Shown piece by piece: positions 22,399-30,853 of a stretch of 64,000 nt of DNA. The DNA lies in assembly GCF_019802285.1 (NCBI RefSeq), contig NZ_JAIEUJ010000001.1:868001-932000 (forward strand), written 5' to 3'. The number at the start of each line of letters is the position of its first letter. Position 1 is the first letter of the stretch. Origin of the DNA: Novilysobacter antarcticus (GTDB taxonomy: Bacteria > Pseudomonadota > Gammaproteobacteria > Xanthomonadales > Xanthomonadaceae). A model generated the notes under the pieces. The model did not search any database. It was not told the origin of the DNA and saw only the letters and a program-made list of their open reading frames with translations. A program made the translations under genes and the position numbers.

Positions 22399-24594
22399 TC
22401 AACCCAATTCATCCGGCGCATCTGCCAGGGTGAAGCGGAAGGTGGCACCTGCGTCCTCGCTCCCTTCGGCACGTATCTCGCCACCGTGGCGCTGCACGAC
22501 GCGCTTGGCCGACGCCAGGCCGATGCCGTGACCGTCGAACTGGGACTGCGCGTGCAGGCGCTGGAACGGCCGGAACAGTTTGCCGACGTAGTCCTGCGGG
22601 AAGCCGGCGCCGTTGTCGCGAACGAAGAACTCGCCATTCTCCTGGCCGAACTCGATACGCGCCGCATCACGGTTGCGGGTGAACTTCCACGCATTGCCCA
22701 ACAGGTTGACCAGCAGGTTGCGCAGCAGCGCCGTATCACCGTGCGCCTCCAGACCAGGCTGGATCGCCACCTCAACCTGGTCCGCACGGTCCGGATCCCC
22801 CGCGCGCAGGTCGTCGATGATCTCGGTCGCCATTCGCGTCAGGTCCACTTTCTCGGTCTTGAGCTCACCGCGGCTGATCCGGGACATCTTCAGGAGCGCG
22901 TCGATGAGGTCGCCCATGCGTCCGGCCGCCTTGCGCACACGCCCCAGATAATCGCGCCCGGTTTCGTCGAGCGAGTCGCCATAGCGCTCAACCAGAATAC
23001 GGCTGAAGCCATCGATTGCCCGTAGTGGTGCCCGCAGGTCGTGCGAGACACTGTAGGCGAACGCTTCGAGTTCCTCGTTGCTCTGGCTGAGCTCACGCGT
23101 GCGCAGCGCGACCCGCGCCTCCAGGGTGCGGTTGAGTGCGCGAACTCGCGCCTCGGCCCGCAGCCGATCGGTCACGTCCTCGACCTGGACCAGGCCGCTG
23201 ACCGCCATGCCCTCCCCGCCCGGAATAGGCGCGTACGTCAGTTGCACGTGGCGAGGCTCACCGCCCAGCCGGTGGAGGCGGCGCGTCTCCCGACGGACGC
23301 CGTCACCGTCGCCCAGATGTGCAGGTTCGGTGGCCTGGCGGCGACTCAGGTCGTCCTCGAACAACTCGTCGAACCGGCGCCCTTCCAATTCGTCAGGCTC
23401 AACCCCAACGATGGCGCCAAATGCCGGGTTGGCCTGGACGATCACCCCTTTCGGATCCATCAGTGCCTTGCCGATGGCTGAGTACTCCATGGCGGTACGG
23501 AAGCGCTCCTCGCTGAAGCGATACTCCTCCGTCAGGCGCAGTGCTATGCGCTGCGCGCGCGACTCGGTGCGTGCCAGCATCCAGGCGATGGCGTACATCA
23601 ACAGCGACGCCAGCAGCCCGAGCGACAGGATGCTCTGCAGGCTGCCCAGTCGCGGCGCAGCTTGCGCCAAAGGCGCCGACTGGAAGTTCATACGCCAGCG
23701 ACGACCGTAGTTGTCGAACTCGACCGCATGCGAGAACGCCGCCGGCTTGGCGGACTCCGGCTCGCGGGTGAAGATGCGCTGCGGCGTCGGGTCGGTGACA
23801 TCGTCGATGGTGAAGCTCAAGTCACGTCCGGGAATGACCTCGCTCACGAAGTCGTCCACCCAGAACGGCACATACACCCAGCCCAGAATCGCTTCGCGGC
23901 GCGTGTCCGCGGTGGCCGGTGCCTCGGGGCCGCGATACACCGGTCGGAACAGGAGCAAACCAGTGTCCGTCGTGTGTCGTCCCTCTCCCTGTACCAATGG
24001 CACAGGGCCCGACAGCGACGGGTCGCCGGTGTTCATGGCGCGCTCCATCGCCCGGCGACGCACCGCTTCGGAGAACATGTCATAGCCGATGACAGCCCGG
24101 TTTTCCGGTGTTTTGGGCTCCAGATAAAGCACGACGGCCAGACGATCGTGGCCAAGGTTGGGCCGCACCTGGAGGTCTCCCCACCCGGCCTGTTGCCACT
24201 CGTCCTGCAACTCATCCAGACGCGACTGACGCAGGTAACCGGTGAACCCCAGACCGGCCACGCTTGGAAACCTGCGGCCCAGTTCCATGCCTTCCACGTA
24301 GCCGAACCACTGGTCGGGAGTCGGCCGGGCGACCGAAGCAAACAGGGAGATACCGCCTCCGGCAACCAGCTCGAAATTCACCATTCTCTGCTGCAACAGA
24401 TCGGCCGCATCCTGGGTCTGTGAGATGAAGGCTTCTTCGCTGGAGCGCAACTCCCGGTCGTAGGCCATCTTCCACAGGATGACCACCAACGCGAGCGAAG
24501 CGACCAGCACCCCCAATGCCCACAATTGCCCGCGCAGCGGGCGCAAACGACGGCGGATTGCTTCGGCTGGATTCTCACGGGTGGATTTCGGCAT
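22399..24594 (-). CDS. CHASE-PAS sensor histidine kinase
   Basis: 731 residues. A cytoplasmic N-terminus is followed by a membrane segment (about 24-44), a periplasmic CHASE domain (about 75-300), a second membrane segment near 335-355, a PAS domain (about 380-490), a coiled linker, HisKA with the phospho-acceptor in SVSHDLRAPLRAIDG (His518), and HATPase_c with N-box NLLVNLLGNAWKFTRNR and G-box DGHGIGLASAKRVVQ. There is no receiver domain and no response regulator gene beside it, so it is an orphan kinase. CHASE domains sense small extracellular molecules; the ligand is unknown. ATG 24594 is preferred to an open frame 25 codons longer. Confidence 0.9.
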   Translation of the reverse strand: MPKSTRENPAEAIRRRLRPLRGQLWALGVLVASLALVVILWKMAYDRELRSSEEAFISQTQDAADLLQQRMVNFELVAGGGISLFASVARPTPDQWFGYVEGMELGRRFPSVAGLGFTGYLRQSRLDELQDEWQQAGWGDLQVRPNLGHDRLAVVLYLEPKTPENRAVIGYDMFSEAVRRRAMERAMNTGDPSLSGPVPLVQGEGRHTTDTGLLLFRPVYRGPEAPATADTRREAILGWVYVPFWVDDFVSEVIPGRDLSFTIDDVTDPTPQRIFTREPESAKPAAFSHAVEFDNYGRRWRMNFQSAPLAQAAPRLGSLQSILSLGLLASLLMYAIAWMLARTESRAQRIALRLTEEYRFSEERFRTAMEYSAIGKALMDPKGVIVQANPAFGAIVGVEPDELEGRRFDELFEDDLSRRQATEPAHLGDGDGVRRETRRLHRLGGEPRHVQLTYAPIPGGEGMAVSGLVQVEDVTDRLRAEARVRALNRTLEARVALRTRELSQSNEELEAFAYSVSHDLRAPLRAIDGFSRILVERYGDSLDETGRDYLGRVRKAAGRMGDLIDALLKMSRISRGELKTEKVDLTRMATEIIDDLRAGDPDRADQVEVAIQPGLEAHGDTALLRNLLVNLLGNAWKFTRNRDAARIEFGQENGEFFVRDNGAGFPQDYVGKLFRPFQRLHAQSQFDGHGIGLASAKRVVQRHGGEIRAEGSEDAGATFRFTLADAPDELG

Positions 24595-24673
24595 CCGCAA
24601 AGCATACAAGCGCAACGCAGTCACCGGGACCTCTGGGATACTGAACGCCACGCACCGCACGCCTTGCAAACGC

Positions 24674-24701
24674 TTGTGTAGCGGCCCGGCGCCCCTATAC
24701 T
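24674..24701 (+). promoter_or_regulatory. Putative ssrA promoter
   Basis: TTGTGT (24674-24679), 16 bp spacer, TATACT (24696-24701). The predicted transcript starts about 20 bases before the mature tmRNA 5' end, consistent with 5' processing. Confidence 0.5.
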
Positions 24702-24728
24702 GGGTGAGTCAGCAATCTTGTAGTCCCC

Positions 24729-25082
24729 GGGGGTGCATTGGCTTCGACGGGGGTCGCGAAATCGCTTGGCGCATGCCGAGGGGGTAGCTTTCCTCGTTAA
24801 TCCAGCTGCAAAACTCTAGTTGCCAACGACGACAACTACGCACTGGCCGCTTAAGGCCTAAGCCCCGAAATCGCTTGTGTCCGTGCTCGCGACGTAGGGT
24901 CAATATCACGGAATCGCCGGGAGTGGCCGCCTGCCAGCACCCGGTTAACCTAAAGCAGGCTGGTTCCCGGATGCGCTTCGCGCACCGTGCTGTTCGGGAA
25001 TGAGATCCAACGGTGAGCTAAGCATGTAGTGCCGGGGATGGAGTGCCTTCGGACGGGGGTTCGAATCCCCCCACCTCCACCA
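24729..25082 (+). ncRNA. ssrA: Transfer-messenger RNA (tmRNA)
   Basis: 354 bases. The 5' end GGGGGTGCATTGGCTTCGAC pairs with the 3' end CACCTCC to form the tRNA-like acceptor stem; the 3' part has a T arm (GGGGGTTCGAATCCCCCC) and an encoded CCA. The tag frame at 24822-24854 reads ANDDNYALAA followed by TAA. It rescues stalled ribosomes together with SmpB and marks proteins for proteolysis. The tag equals the one I recall for Pseudomonas aeruginosa rather than the longer one recalled for Xanthomonas. Intrinsic terminator follows. Confidence 0.97.
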
Positions 25083-25108
25083 ATTAACGCAGTAGATTCA
25101 ACGACTTG

Positions 25109-25133
25109 GGCCACCTCAACGGGTGGCCTTTTT
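25109..25133 (+). terminator. Intrinsic terminator of ssrA
   Basis: GGCCACC-TCAAC-GGGTGGCC followed by TTTTT, 27 bases after the tmRNA CCA end. Confidence 0.9.
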
Positions 25134-25204
25134 CGTTGTGCGAATCCTGATGTGGATATCGAAAAAACGAACTCTCGTGGAGGTCCTCGCCAAGTCGGAC
25201 GTCG

Positions 25205-26140
25205 CTATTCGCTCCTCAGGAACGCGACCACCGCATCGCTCCACGCCTCGGGTTGCTGATCGACGATGTCGTGGCTGCCGCCCTGGATCTCGACGTAGGC
25301 AAAGTCGGGACGCAGGGTGCGGGCGCGCAGTGCGAGCTCGTAGATGTCGTCGCCCGTGTTGGTGAGGATCAGAGTGCGGTGGGTCACGCGCTTGAGTGCA
25401 GCCGTATGGTCGTAGCGAAACGCGGCGTGGTGACCCCACCAGTACGGGCCGAGCGTCTGGTACTTCTCAGCGATACTGCGGGTGATGATCGCAGGGTCCG
25501 GGTCGGGGCCCCACATGCGCACGCGGGTCTCGAAGCTCTTGAGCATGTGTGAGCCGTCGACAACCGCCACGCCAGCGGCGTGCCTTTGATCGCCGGCGGC
25601 AATATATTCGGCGCGTTCAGCTTTGTTGACGGGGAATGGGCCGTTCAGGATCAGGCGACCCACGCGCTCAGGGTGCTGCAACGAGACTTCGGTGGCGATG
25701 AGGGCGCCGGTGTGGTGGCCGAGAACGTCGGCCTGCTGGATGCCGAGATGATCGAGCACGGCGACGACGGCGGGAGCCCAGTCTTCGACCTTCGGTATTG
25801 TCGGTGTCGGGTCGGAGAAGCCAAAGCCGGGAGTGTCGATCGCGATGAAGCGGATGCCTCTGGCAACCAGTGGCTTGAACGCGGACTCGAACTGTCGGGT
25901 GGACTGGGGAGACTGATGCAGCAGCACCAGTGGCCGCTCGCCGGGGCGCGGCCGCACGAGTCCACCAGAATCCTGGAAGTGCACCAGACCCTGCCGATAT
26001 CGGGCGTAGCCGCGTCCCATGATCCCGTCGTAAACGCAACTGACGGAACAAGCGTCTTTAGCGGCGGCAGGCCGCTGGGTAGCGACCGCAACTGCGGTGG
26101 CACGTCCGGCGAGCTCAGGAAGGGTGCGGTGATCTGTCAT
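25205..26140 (-). CDS. Alpha/beta hydrolase with unusual nucleophile elbow
   Basis: 311 residues from ATG 26140, or 271 from ATG 26020 (MGRGYARYRQGLVHFQ), which may be the true start since the first 40 residues look unconserved. The alpha/beta hydrolase core is clear: PLVLLHQSPQSTRQFES (oxyanion region), FIAIDTPGFGFSD, and the elbow DVLGHHTGALIATEV. The elbow has His where a Ser, Cys or Asp nucleophile is expected (G-H-H-T-G). An acid candidate (NTGDDIYEL) and the catalytic His (GGSHDIVDQQPEAW) are present. It could be a non-hydrolytic member or use an unusual mechanism; substrate unknown. Convergent with ssrA. Confidence 0.8.
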   Translation of the reverse strand: MTDHRTLPELAGRATAVAVATQRPAAAKDACSVSCVYDGIMGRGYARYRQGLVHFQDSGGLVRPRPGERPLVLLHQSPQSTRQFESAFKPLVARGIRFIAIDTPGFGFSDPTPTIPKVEDWAPAVVAVLDHLGIQQADVLGHHTGALIATEVSLQHPERVGRLILNGPFPVNKAERAEYIAAGDQRHAAGVAVVDGSHMLKSFETRVRMWGPDPDPAIITRSIAEKYQTLGPYWWGHHAAFRYDHTAALKRVTHRTLILTNTGDDIYELALRARTLRPDFAYVEIQGGSHDIVDQQPEAWSDAVVAFLRSE

Positions 26141-26158
26141 ACGGAAGGGACTCTTTGG

Positions 26159-26240
26159 CACGCGTGACCCTTCAATGTACCCATGGTTACGCGTGTGCGG
26201 AACGGAAGGAACTGCACCAAGCCCTCGGGGCTTTTTTTTT
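26159..26240 (+). promoter_or_regulatory. Structured leader ahead of the mgtC-like gene
   Basis: An 11 bp stem (CACGCGTGACC at 26159-26169 with GGTTACGCGTG at 26185-26195, one G-U pair, 15-base loop) is followed after 23 bases by a short hairpin AAGCCC-TCG-GGGCTT and nine T (26219-26240). The whole lies 89-170 bases before the mgtC-like ATG on the same strand. This looks like an attenuator, a leader RNA, or a small RNA with its terminator. The inverted repeat also lies just upstream of the divergent hydrolase and could instead be a protein operator. Confidence 0.5.
26219..26240 (+). terminator. Intrinsic terminator in the mgtC-like leader
   Basis: AAGCCC-TCG-GGGCTT followed by a run ending in nine T. 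No gene lies upstream on this strand except ssrA, which already has its own terminator, so this one probably ends a short leader or small RNA. Confidence 0.65.
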
Positions 26241-26328
26241 GGCTGCGCCACGAGTGTGTGCCCGCGGGTTTCACGCGGCGTGGTCTGCGACCCTTGATAG
26301 AAAGTACGGCAGACAACAGGAGAGATGC

Positions 26329-26814
26329 ATGGATTGGTTGGATCAGTTGCACGTGATCATGGGAACCGCTATCGCCATGGTGCTGGGAGGCATGGTGGGG
26401 TTCGAGCGCGAGTTGAAGAACCGGCCGGCCGGATTCCGCACCCACATGCTGGTGGCAGGCGCGGCGGCCCTGCTGGTGGGGATTGGCCTGATGACGCTGC
26501 ACAACCCGGCGGTCGTGTCCGTGCTGCAACCCGAGCAGCTGCGCATGGATCCGTTGCGACTGGTGGAATCGGTGATTGCGGGTGTCGCGTTCATTGGCGC
26601 GGGTACGATCTTCGCCAGTCGTTCATCGAAGGCGATCGTTGGCATCACCACCGCGGCGTCCCTGCTCATGGTGGCGGTGATCGGCATCGCCACAGGTCTG
26701 CAGTACTACGTATTGGCGATTTCGGCCACGATGCTGACCTTGGTCGTGCTGACGGTCCTGAAATGGATGGAGCGCCGCTTCCGCACGAACAGGCCCGAGG
26801 CCGAGGCGCAGTAA
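26329..26814 (+). CDS. MgtC/SapB family membrane protein
   Basis: 161 residues with about four to five membrane segments. The family core is GGMVGFERELKNRPAGFRTH, then MLVAGAAALLVGIGL, and IAGVAFIGAGTIFAS. MgtC proteins are linked to growth at low magnesium and, in pathogens, to survival in macrophages by modulating F-type ATP synthase; this shorter SapB-type protein lacks the C-terminal ACT-like domain of MgtC, so its role is uncertain. ATG 26329 has AGGAG 7 bases upstream (26318-26322). A terminator-containing leader precedes it. Confidence 0.88.
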   Translation: MDWLDQLHVIMGTAIAMVLGGMVGFERELKNRPAGFRTHMLVAGAAALLVGIGLMTLHNPAVVSVLQPEQLRMDPLRLVESVIAGVAFIGAGTIFASRSSKAIVGITTAASLLMVAVIGIATGLQYYVLAISATMLTLVVLTVLKWMERRFRTNRPEAEAQ

Positions 26815-26845
26815 GACCCTCGCTCACCCAGCCTCGGCACCCGCC

Positions 26846-28195
26846 TCAGATCACGCCCTGCGCCAGCATCGAATCGGCGACGCGTACAAAACCGGCGACG
26901 TTGGCGCCATCCAGGTAGCTCAGGGTGTTTCCCTTGTGCATGCCGTGTTCAACACAGGCGGCGTGAATGCCCTTCATGATCTGGTGCAGGCGCAGGTCCA
27001 CCTCCTCGGCGGTCCAGCACAGGCGAGCGGCGTTCTGGCTCATTTCCAGCCCCGAGGTGGCGACACCGCCGGCATTGCTCGCCTTGCCGGGCGCATACAG
27101 TACTCCGGCTTCTTCAAACGCCCTTGCAGCATCCAGCGAGGACGGCATGTTCGCGCCTTCCGCTACACAGATAACGCCGTTGCGGATCAGCAGCTCGGCG
27201 TCGTCGATGTCAATCTCGTTCTGGGTCGCACATGGCAGGGCGACATCCACCGGCACGCCCCACGGGCGGATGTCGGGCACGAAGCGCGCACCTACGCGTT
27301 CGGCGTACTCGCTGACGCGGCCATACTGCTCGTTCTTTATGTCCATCAGCTCGGCAAGCTTGTCGGGGGTGAAGCCCTCATCGTCGATCACGGTCCCGCC
27401 GGAGTCGGACACGGTGACCACTCTGGCGCCCAGCTCCATCGCCTTTTCGATGGCGTACTGGGCGACGTTACCCGAACCCGACACTGATACACGCATGCCG
27501 TCCAGAGAGGCGCCCTTGCGCGCCAGCATCTCCTCGACGAAATACACGGTGCCGTAGCCGGTCGCCTGCGGGCGGATCAGCGAGCCGCCATGGGACAGCC
27601 CCTTGCCCGTGAACACACAGTCGGCGCGGTTGCCGAGCTTCTTCATCATGCCGACCATGTAGCCGATTTCGCGGCTGCCCACGCCGATGTCGCCGGCCGG
27701 GATGTCGGTATTGGCGCCGATGTGCCGGTACAGCTCGGTGATGAATGCCTGACAGAACCGCATGATCTCGAACGGACTCTTGCCCTTTGGGTTGAAGTCC
27801 GATCCACCCTTGGCGCCGCCCATCGGCAACGTGGTCAAGGCATTCTTGAAGGTCTGCTCGAAGGCGAGGAATTTCAGTACCGAGAGGTTGACCGAGGGGT
27901 GGAAGCGCAAACCACCCTTGTAGGGTCCCAACGCCATGCTGTGCTGGACACGATAGCCGCGGTTGATCTGCACCCTGCCGTGGTCGTCCACCCAGGGGAC
28001 ACGGAAGATGATCGTCCGCTCCGGCTCCACCATCCGTTCCAGCAGGCCGTAGCGCGCGTATTTGGGGTTGTTCTCGATGAACGGCCAGATGCTTTCGACC
28101 ACTTCGGTTACGGCTTGCAGGAACTCCGTCTCAGCCGGGTTGCGGTCGGTGACATATGCAAGAAAATCGCCTGCGGACTCGAACGTGTTGGCCAT
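26846..28195 (-). CDS. gdhA: NADP-specific glutamate dehydrogenase
   Basis: About 449 residues (E. coli GdhA 447). Hexameric enzyme making glutamate from 2-oxoglutarate and ammonia. Visible: the substrate site ALGPYKGGLRFHPSV, the catalytic-lysine region TLPMGGAKGGSDFNPKGKS, DIPAGDIGVGSREIGYMVG and the Rossmann loop VSVSGSGNVAQYAIEKAME. Start ATG 28195 (MANTFES) or ATG 28201 two codons earlier. A second, unrelated NAD-dependent GDH lies at 55.2-60.2 kb, so assimilatory and catabolic enzymes are both present. It converges with the mgtC-like gene. Confidence 0.96.
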   Translation of the reverse strand: MANTFESAGDFLAYVTDRNPAETEFLQAVTEVVESIWPFIENNPKYARYGLLERMVEPERTIIFRVPWVDDHGRVQINRGYRVQHSMALGPYKGGLRFHPSVNLSVLKFLAFEQTFKNALTTLPMGGAKGGSDFNPKGKSPFEIMRFCQAFITELYRHIGANTDIPAGDIGVGSREIGYMVGMMKKLGNRADCVFTGKGLSHGGSLIRPQATGYGTVYFVEEMLARKGASLDGMRVSVSGSGNVAQYAIEKAMELGARVVTVSDSGGTVIDDEGFTPDKLAELMDIKNEQYGRVSEYAERVGARFVPDIRPWGVPVDVALPCATQNEIDIDDAELLIRNGVICVAEGANMPSSLDAARAFEEAGVLYAPGKASNAGGVATSGLEMSQNAARLCWTAEEVDLRLHQIMKGIHAACVEHGMHKGNTLSYLDGANVAGFVRVADSMLAQGVI

Positions 28196-28271
28196 CGGCA
28201 TTCCGTGAAAGGGGTCGATTCATGCTGCACCGCACCAAGCCCGGCTGTCAATCTTTGTCCGTACAAACAAC

Positions 28272-28297
28272 AAAAAACGGGCCCCGAGGGGCCCGTT
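28272..28297 (-). terminator. Intrinsic terminator of the OmpA-like lipoprotein gene
   Basis: Minus strand AACGGGCCCC-TCG-GGGGCCCGTT followed by a T run (A run at 28272-28277 on the plus strand), 25 bases after the stop at 28322. Confidence 0.88.
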
Positions 28298-28321
28298 GTC
28301 GTACTCCGGTGCTACGCGCGG

Positions 28322-29026
28322 TTACGAGCGCAGCGGCACCAGGGTCAATTCAACCCGGCGGTTCATCGCGCGGCCGGCCTCTGTGTCGTTGCTCGCGATA
28401 GGACGGGTCTTGCCCGCACCGGTGATGATGAAGCGGTCGCGCACCACGCCACGCGACATCAGGTAATTGCCCACCGACTCAGCACGACGCATCGACAGGC
28501 CCTGGTTGTAGGAATCCGAACCGACGCTGTCGGTGTGGCCCGCTACCTCGATGATGGTCTGGTTATACTCGCTCAGCGTGCGCGCGAGATTGTCCAGCAC
28601 CGGATAGAACTGCGGCTGCAGGTCCGACTTGTCGAAACCAAACGTGATGTTGTCGGGCATGTTCAGGGTGATGTTGTCGCCCTGACGGACGATATCCACG
28701 CCGGTACCGGCCATCTGGTCACGCAGGGCGCGCTCCTGACGGTCCTGGTAGTTGCCGATCGCGCCACCGGCCAGGCCGCCCACGCCGGCACCCACCAGCG
28801 CGCGCTGGCGACGCTCGGTGGCATCGCTGCCGCTCAGCAGACCGGCAACGACGCCTGCGACGGCTCCGATGGCTGCGCCCTGCTTGGTCTTCGCGTTCGG
28901 ATCCTGAGGCTGCTGCTGGCCGTAAGGACCCTGGCCGCCGTAGTAACCACCGCCGGTGGTGGCGCAGCCGGCGAGCATCGCGCCCATGACGGCAGCGGCA
29001 AGAATGTATTTCGTCGGATTCTTCAT
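28322..29026 (-). CDS. OmpA-family outer membrane lipoprotein (YiaD-like)
   Basis: 234 residues. The signal peptide ends in a lipobox (MKNPTKYILAAAVMGAMLAG-C). A Gly/Gln/Tyr-rich linker follows, then a glycine-zipper region (QGAAIGAVAGVVAGLLSG and ALVGAGVGGLAGGAIGNY, about 50-95), then an OmpA C-terminal peptidoglycan-binding domain (about 125-230) with IIEVAGHTDSVGSDSYNQ and SMRRAESVGNYLMSRGV. It probably tethers the outer membrane to peptidoglycan. ATG 29026 has an AAAGGAC site. It has its own terminator and 127 bp between it and dnaB. Confidence 0.92.
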   Translation of the reverse strand: MKNPTKYILAAAVMGAMLAGCATTGGGYYGGQGPYGQQQPQDPNAKTKQGAAIGAVAGVVAGLLSGSDATERRQRALVGAGVGGLAGGAIGNYQDRQERALRDQMAGTGVDIVRQGDNITLNMPDNITFGFDKSDLQPQFYPVLDNLARTLSEYNQTIIEVAGHTDSVGSDSYNQGLSMRRAESVGNYLMSRGVVRDRFIITGAGKTRPIASNDTEAGRAMNRRVELTLVPLRS

Positions 29027-29152
29027 GAGCAATGTCCTTTCGTTGTCGGAATAACGTGGATAACGGGGTAACGCTACCCAGTCGCCAGTATGAACGGGGT
29101 GATGACCGCTGTCCCGTTCAGGTTACGGCAGGACTTGTCCCACTGGCCGGCA

Positions 29153-30577
29153 TTACTCGAAGCTGCCGGCCGTGTCGTGCGAGAGATTGTCGAAGCGCGT
29201 GTACTCACCGAAGAACTTCAGCTTGATTGAGCCTGTCGGACCGTTTCGCTGCTTGCCGATGATGATCTCGGCCAAGCCCTTGTCGGGTGAGTTTTCCTTG
29301 TTGTAGTAGTCGTCGCGATAAATAAACATGATCACGTCCGCGTCCTGCTCGATGGCGCCCGACTCGCGCAGGTCGGCCATGACCGGACGCTTGTCGGTCC
29401 GCGTCTCCAACGAGCGGTTGAGCTGTGACAGCGCGATAACCGGGACGTTGAGTTCCTTGGCCAGATGCTTCAACGAGCGGGAGATCTCGGAAATCTCGGT
29501 GGCGCGGTTCTCGGTGTTGCCCGGCACCGCCATCAGTTGCAGGTAGTCGACCACCACCAGTCCCAGGTCATGCTCGCGCTTCAAACGGCGCGCCTTGGCG
29601 CGCAGCGAGTCCGGCGACAGTCCCGGGGTGTCATCGATGAAGATCTTGGATTCCTTGAGCATCCGGATCGCGCTGGTCACCCGGCTCCAGTCCTCATCCT
29701 CCAGTTGGCCGCTGCGCAGGCGCTGTGCATTGACCCGGCCGTTGGAGGAAATCAGGCGCAGCGCCAGCTGGCTGGCCGACATCTCCATCGAGAATACTGC
29801 GACCGCCTTCTTGCTCTTGATCGCGGCATATTCCGCGATGTTGAGCGCCAGCGTGGTTTTACCCATTGCCGGACGGGCCGCCAGGATCAACAGGTCCGTC
29901 GGCTGCAAACCGGCGGTCATCTCGTCCAGCTCGGTGTAGCCGGTGGACAGGCCGGTGACGGAACCGCCCGCGGCGTAGCGCGTCTGCAGGACGTCGAAGG
30001 CTTCCGACAGCGCCGTGTTGATCGCGGTGAAGTCGGTACGCCCGCGCGCACCGGCCTCGGCGATCGCGAAAACCTGCTGCTCGGCGGCCGACAGGATCTC
30101 GCTGCTCTCACGCCCTTCGGGCTGGAAGCCGTCATTGACGATGGTGGTGCCGACCTCGATCAGCTTGCGCAGCACGGCCTTGTCGCGAACGATCTCGGCG
30201 TAGGCCTTGATGTTGGCCGCCGATGGCGTCGTGCTCGCCAGTTCGATCAGGTACGCGCCGCCGGCGACCTGCTCGCCCTCGCCCATGGACTCGAACCACT
30301 CGCCCAGGGTCACTGCGTCAAACGGCTTGCTCTTCTCGGCCAGCTCGCGGATCGCGCGGAAGATAAGCTGATGGTCGCGGCGGTAGAAGTCATGCTCGCC
30401 AATGCTGTCGCCGACGATGTCGTAGGCCTCCGGGGCAAGCATCAGCCCGCCCAGCACCGCCTGCTCCGCCTCGATCGACTGGGGCGGCACGCGCAGCTGG
30501 TCGAGCCGCTGGTCGGCGCGGCTCTCGAAGCGGAAATCACCGCGGGGTTCACCGCGGAAGCCGGGGCGTGCACTCAT
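29153..30577 (-). CDS. dnaB: Replicative DNA helicase DnaB
   Basis: 474 residues, full length. Hexameric 5'-3' helicase at the replication fork. The N-terminal DnaG/DnaC-interacting domain begins PPQSIEAEQAVLGGLMLAPE; the RecA-like domain has Walker A ILAARPAMGKTTLALNIAEY, Walker B LGLVVVDYLQLM and the arginine-finger region RESGAIEQDADVIMFIYRDD. No intein. ATG 30577 (MSARPGF) is chosen; the open frame extends 43 codons further over non-conserved sequence. Upstream lie 276 bp containing a perfect DnaA box. It follows the rplI operon on the same strand. Confidence 0.96.
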   Translation of the reverse strand: MSARPGFRGEPRGDFRFESRADQRLDQLRVPPQSIEAEQAVLGGLMLAPEAYDIVGDSIGEHDFYRRDHQLIFRAIRELAEKSKPFDAVTLGEWFESMGEGEQVAGGAYLIELASTTPSAANIKAYAEIVRDKAVLRKLIEVGTTIVNDGFQPEGRESSEILSAAEQQVFAIAEAGARGRTDFTAINTALSEAFDVLQTRYAAGGSVTGLSTGYTELDEMTAGLQPTDLLILAARPAMGKTTLALNIAEYAAIKSKKAVAVFSMEMSASQLALRLISSNGRVNAQRLRSGQLEDEDWSRVTSAIRMLKESKIFIDDTPGLSPDSLRAKARRLKREHDLGLVVVDYLQLMAVPGNTENRATEISEISRSLKHLAKELNVPVIALSQLNRSLETRTDKRPVMADLRESGAIEQDADVIMFIYRDDYYNKENSPDKGLAEIIIGKQRNGPTGSIKLKFFGEYTRFDNLSHDTAGSFE

Positions 30578-30672
30578 CGAGGGAAAATTCCTGACAGGGG
30601 CCGCGCGTCGGAATCGTCGCGGGCCGAGCGCCCATCCTAGGGCCGGATGGGCACGGGGGTTGCAGACAAGTC

Positions 30673-30681
30673 TGTGGATAA
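30673..30681 (-). promoter_or_regulatory. DnaA box upstream of dnaB
   Basis: Perfect TTATCCACA on the minus strand, 96 bases upstream of the dnaB start. A one-mismatch copy (TTATCCACG, 29063-29055) lies beyond the dnaB stop. It suggests that DnaA controls dnaB transcription; a chance single box cannot be excluded. Confidence 0.5.
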
Positions 30682-30824
30682 CCGGTGGACAGGGCGGGAC
30701 AACCACCCACGAGACTGTCCTCGCCGTGTCGCAGCGACTGCGACCACAGCCCGGAAGTCCGAATCAATATCGCGGAAACACGAAAGGCACCTTGCGGCGC
30801 CCTTCGCTTGGATCAGCTGCAGGA

Positions 30825-30841
30825 CCGGGCTCGATGCCCGG
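30825..30841 (-). terminator. Hairpin after rplI
   Basis: CCGGGC-TCGAT-GCCCGG, 13 bases after the rplI stop, without a clear T run. A weak terminator or mRNA end-stabilising hairpin for the rpsF operon. Confidence 0.35.
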
Positions 30842-30853
30842 CCAAGGCCTTGA

